Assembly: GCA_964511665.1 (NCBI GenBank)
Contig: CAZEHA010000008.1
Coordinates: 1 to 64,000 of the forward strand
DNA: 64,000 nt
Source of the DNA: JAGOEF01 sp964511665
Lineage (GTDB): Bacteria > Bacteroidota > Bacteroidia > Bacteroidales > ML635J-15
Direction: 5' to 3'
Each line of letters starts with the position of its first letter. Position 1 is the stretch's first letter. The position numbers were made by a program, and so were the translations under genes. The notes beneath the pieces were generated by a model. The model did not search any database and had not been told where the DNA came from. It was given only the letters and a program-made list of their open reading frames with translations. Below, one piece after another: positions 61,348 through 64,000 of this stretch.

Positions 61348-62052
61348 TTATTTTTTCAGAATGGCTTTGAGTACTTTTTCTTTGTCGAGTTTTTTTGTGC
61401 AGAAGAACCAGTCTTTGCAATCGAGATCTTTGTCTTCCATGCGATCTTTGGCCATCCCGCAAGAACCTGCAGGCGAAATAATCACATCGTCGCCCGGGCG
61501 CCAGTCGGCGGGAGTCGCTACACCAAATTCATCGGCAGCCTGCAAGGCAATTACAATTCTATACAATTCATCGAAATTTCGGCCAAGGCTTAGCGGGTAA
61601 TACAGCACAGTGCGAACAATCCCTTTCGGATCGATAACAAACACGGCTCTTACTGCTTTGGTGTTGCTTTCACCCGGCATCATCATTCCGTACTTTGTAG
61701 CAACTTCCATAGTGATGTCTTCGATAAGAGGAAAAGTTACCTCAACGTTCTTCATACCTTTGTATTCAATTTTTTCTTTAATGGTACGCAACCATGCAAT
61801 GTGGCTGTACAGGCCATCTACCGATAAACCAACCAGTTTGCAATTGGCTTCGTTGAATTGTTTTTCCATGGTGGCAAAAGTCATGAACTCAGAGGTACAT
61901 ACGGGTGTGAAATCAGCAGGATGGCTAAAAAGAATTACCCAACTTCCCTTGTAATCAGACGGAAAGTTAATTTCTCCTTGCGTGGTTACTGCTTTAAACT
62001 CAGGGGCCGGTTCCCCGATACGCGGCATAGCATTTACTTTAGTTTCTTCCAT
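61348..62052 (-). CDS. Peroxiredoxin of the Prx6/archaeal thioredoxin peroxidase type
   Basis: A 234-residue peroxiredoxin that reduces hydrogen and organic peroxides. The peroxidatic cysteine is C52 in HPADFTPVCTSE. The C-terminal region has C212 and C218 (DCKDWFFC), with the same spacing as the resolving cysteine pair in the archaeal Aeropyrum enzyme; C71 and C198 are also present. RPGDDVIISPAGSC is typical of the Prx6 branch. The protein is cytoplasmic, without a signal peptide. An ATG at 62028 is a possible later start. It is transcribed alone toward the shared terminator. Confidence 0.93.
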   Translation of the reverse strand: MEETKVNAMPRIGEPAPEFKAVTTQGEINFPSDYKGSWVILFSHPADFTPVCTSEFMTFATMEKQFNEANCKLVGLSVDGLYSHIAWLRTIKEKIEYKGMKNVEVTFPLIEDITMEVATKYGMMMPGESNTKAVRAVFVIDPKGIVRTVLYYPLSLGRNFDELYRIVIALQAADEFGVATPADWRPGDDVIISPAGSCGMAKDRMEDKDLDCKDWFFCTKKLDKEKVLKAILKK

Positions 62053-62169
62053 TTTTGTTCTTTTTTAAATTAATAAGTAATGTTTATGTAGTTTTTCAAC
62101 TTTGTTCTTTATCGACACACTTATATAATGATTGAAAATGAAAATTGTTCACCGAAAACAACAAAAAAA

Positions 62170-63018
62170 TCAGAATTGAATAATACTTGTTTCGTGCCAG
62201 GATTTGTTTTGGTAGTAGTACAGGTTTTTTACGCCTATATATTTTAGCTGTGTTAATGTTTCTCCAAAATAAGCGCTTACACCATCAGGGTCGTGTGTGT
62301 CGGCCGATAGTGTCAGTTTCCCTCCGGCTTCGGCAATGCGGCGAATCATTCTGTAAGAAGGGTAGGGTTCGTTGAAGTGTTTTTTATATAGCGGTCGGGT
62401 ATTTATTTCAATAATTTTTTCTGATTCAGCAATGGCAATAGCTGCTTTCTCTTCGGCCAATGCATACCAATCGGTTGCTGTTAAGTTTGGTATGATTTGC
62501 GATAAAAACAATTTAATTTTATCGCAATGGCCAAGTATGTCGAACTGATGGTTTTGAGCCAATTCGATTATGGTATCGAAGTAGCATTCTACCAAAGCAC
62601 GGGCATCGCCCTTAAAAAGTTGGTGATATCCTTTGCTGAATTTTTCGAAACCACCGTCAATCTCCATGATTTTATTGCTGCCCCTCATTTTGAGAAAGTG
62701 TACCGATCCGATAATGAAATCGGGGTAGAGGTGAGAGAATTTTTCAGGGTAAACGATATCAGGGATATAATCGACCTCAAACCCTGTTGCTATTTCGATT
62801 GTTGAGGTGTATTTTTCTGCCAGTCTTCTAATTTCAGTAAGGTATGCATCAACATAATCTGCTTTCATACACCAGTTGAAGTTTCCAAATTCAAGAGGTG
62901 CATGATCAGAAAAACCGTAAGCTTTCAGACCAGCTTCTGCAGCCTTTATAATATATTTTTCGGGGGCATGAGTGCCGTCGCTAAAGTGGGTATGTGTATG
63001 AAGATTCGATGGAAACAT
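62170..63018 (-). CDS. PHP-domain phosphoesterase, histidinol-phosphatase-like
   Basis: A 282-residue protein from the ATG at 63018. Its start, MFPSNLHTHTHFSDG, is the PHP metal motif, with FSDHAPL, GFEVDYIPD, GSVHFL, ILGHCDKIK and LSADTHDPDGV supplying further metal ligands. The combination matches HisK-type histidinol-phosphate phosphatases, but no histidine gene is adjacent, so the substrate stays tentative. It lies 14 bp after the T9SS protein gene on the same strand and may be cotranscribed with it. Confidence 0.88.
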   Translation of the reverse strand: MFPSNLHTHTHFSDGTHAPEKYIIKAAEAGLKAYGFSDHAPLEFGNFNWCMKADYVDAYLTEIRRLAEKYTSTIEIATGFEVDYIPDIVYPEKFSHLYPDFIIGSVHFLKMRGSNKIMEIDGGFEKFSKGYHQLFKGDARALVECYFDTIIELAQNHQFDILGHCDKIKLFLSQIIPNLTATDWYALAEEKAAIAIAESEKIIEINTRPLYKKHFNEPYPSYRMIRRIAEAGGKLTLSADTHDPDGVSAYFGETLTQLKYIGVKNLYYYQNKSWHETSIIQF

Positions 63019-63032
63019 CAAGTATTTTGCCT

Positions 63033-64000
63033 CTACAGTTTAATAAATTTACGATATACAGGCATACCTTCGGTTCTAATTTCTACGAAATATATTCCAG
63101 CCGGAAGCATGTCTACCGAAATAGCCTCGTTTTCCACTGCATAGCCTGTGAGCATTGTTTTTCCATTAATATCAGTAATGCGTATCGGTATGCCAATACC
63201 GGTTTCAAGGCCGCTTATAAACAATTCGTCACGTGTTGGAACGGGATGAATTCGAAGCGACTGCAAGGCATGATTGTCGATGTTGGTCGAACAGGTAATA
63301 ACCGATATCAGCATTTCAGCTGATGAGCTTTCGCAGGTTTGAGTCTCAATTTCCCAGTCGTAAAAATAATAGTAGTATCCTGTTGGATTTTGATTGGCAC
63401 TGCTGCGATGAATGCTGCAAATTCCATTTATTATGTATGGATAGCTCAAATATTGCGCTTCGTTGGTTCTGAAAAGGTTTGGTGCATTGAGCCCAACCAA
63501 CTGCATGTTGTTGCCCACAGGTACATTGAATCCGAGATTAATACGACTTATTCCGTTGGGGCAGTATACCGACTTAACATCGATATTGTTTGAAGAAGCA
63601 TCGCGCAAGGCTATTTGCCGTGTTCCGGCACCCGAGGCATTTACTTCAACCGAAACAAGGGTAAATGGCTGAATGGCATCGAACACCAGATAATGTATGT
63701 ATGAAACATTCCCAAATGGGCCACCTCCAATGTTACTTTGAGTTTCGCCAACATACAGCGTTTCTCCCGGGTTGAAACCTCTAAGCCAATATTGTGTGTC
63801 GGCTTGTAGCGGATCATGCGACCAGGTGTTGCCGGTGTGAACAAGATTGATGCAGGTTTGATCGGTATACCAGTTAAGGTTGGTTTGGTTTCCTGCCGAA
63901 AGGGTAAACAGCGAATCGCGGCATACAGTAGTGTTTTCGATATCGGGTGCATTGTCGAGAACAACGGTAATGTAATTGTTCTTTTGTTTTACTGCATCGC
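63033..64000 (-). CDS. T9SS-sorted secreted protein (C-terminal part; start beyond the window)
   Basis: The reading frame is open from the stop at 63033 to the window end at 64000, giving 322 codons with no start required inside. The upstream part has an Ig-like module (ITVVLDNAPDIENTTVC, NLNWYTDQTCINLVHTGNT, DTQYWLRGF) followed by a beta domain of about 100 residues. The last 75 residues form a T9SS type A C-terminal domain (LRIHPVPTRDELFISGL, IRITDINGKTML, AGIYFVEIRTEG). The protein is therefore exported and delivered to the surface or medium. Its full length and the rest of its domains lie outside the window. Confidence 0.85.
   Translation of the reverse strand, partial: DAVKQKNNYITVVLDNAPDIENTTVCRDSLFTLSAGNQTNLNWYTDQTCINLVHTGNTWSHDPLQADTQYWLRGFNPGETLYVGETQSNIGGGPFGNVSYIHYLVFDAIQPFTLVSVEVNASGAGTRQIALRDASSNNIDVKSVYCPNGISRINLGFNVPVGNNMQLVGLNAPNLFRTNEAQYLSYPYIINGICSIHRSSANQNPTGYYYYFYDWEIETQTCESSSAEMLISVITCSTNIDNHALQSLRIHPVPTRDELFISGLETGIGIPIRITDINGKTMLTGYAVENEAISVDMLPAGIYFVEIRTEGMPVYRKFIKL

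Overview
The window is a chromosomal segment from a member of the Bacteroidota, most likely a Bacteroidales-like lineage. The grounds are three proteins with type IX secretion (T9SS) C-terminal sorting domains, several promoters of the Bacteroidota type (TTG, about 19 nt, TAnnTTTG), near absence of Shine-Dalgarno sequences, a TamL-type Omp85 lipoprotein, a HU/SPOR envelope protein, and the str-S10-spc-alpha gene order without tuf. Species cannot be fixed from the sequence. No tRNA, rRNA, CRISPR array, insertion sequence or phage gene was seen. No stretch over 300 bases lacks a gene: the longest gaps are 8579-8846 (divergent promoters), 1-227 (promoter at its end) and 54254-54458 (terminator, then promoter).

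Layout. 228-8578 is an accessory region: a small T9SS cargo protein, YraN, a PLP-dependent dehydratase/racemase, an exported TPR-CHAT protease-like protein, an outer-membrane barrel plus lipoprotein hydrolase pair, and a beta-helix lipoprotein. 8847-26593 is one uninterrupted run of translation genes, rpsL to rplQ, with fusA, secY, map, infA and rpoA, beginning at a clear promoter and ending at a strong terminator. Enolase follows, then groES-groEL; this GroEL carries an in-frame insertion of about 34 residues at the equatorial/intermediate hinge. 45784-30227 (minus strand) is the division and cell wall cluster, mraZ-rsmH-ftsL-ftsI-murE-mraY-murD-ftsW-murG-murC-ftsQ-ftsA-ftsZ-yqeY, tightly packed with 1-11 bp overlaps and headed by four phased MraZ-box-like repeats. 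It converges on groEL at a shared hairpin terminator.

45966-64000 is envelope-centred: an acyltransferase pair resembling the GlsA/GlsB (OlsA/OlsB) amino-acid-lipid enzymes, an OmpA-family protein, a NarL-type two-component system, a TorF-like outer-membrane protein with an Amt ammonium transporter, a TamL-like Omp85 lipoprotein with a small barrel partner, a sugar aminotransferase with a Cys-rich tail, a HU-TM-SPOR protein, a T9SS protein with SprB-like repeats, an archaeal-type peroxiredoxin, a PHP phosphoesterase and a T9SS protein cut by the window end.

The core blocks cover translation, protein folding, glycolysis and septal peptidoglycan synthesis. The accessory genes mostly build or use the outer membrane and cell surface. 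No wholly unknown multi-gene system stands out. The most unusual signals are the GroEL insertion, the MraZ operator array, the exported TPR-CHAT protein, the Cys-rich aminotransferase tail and several odd gene starts (yraN abutting a terminator, tamL without ATG).
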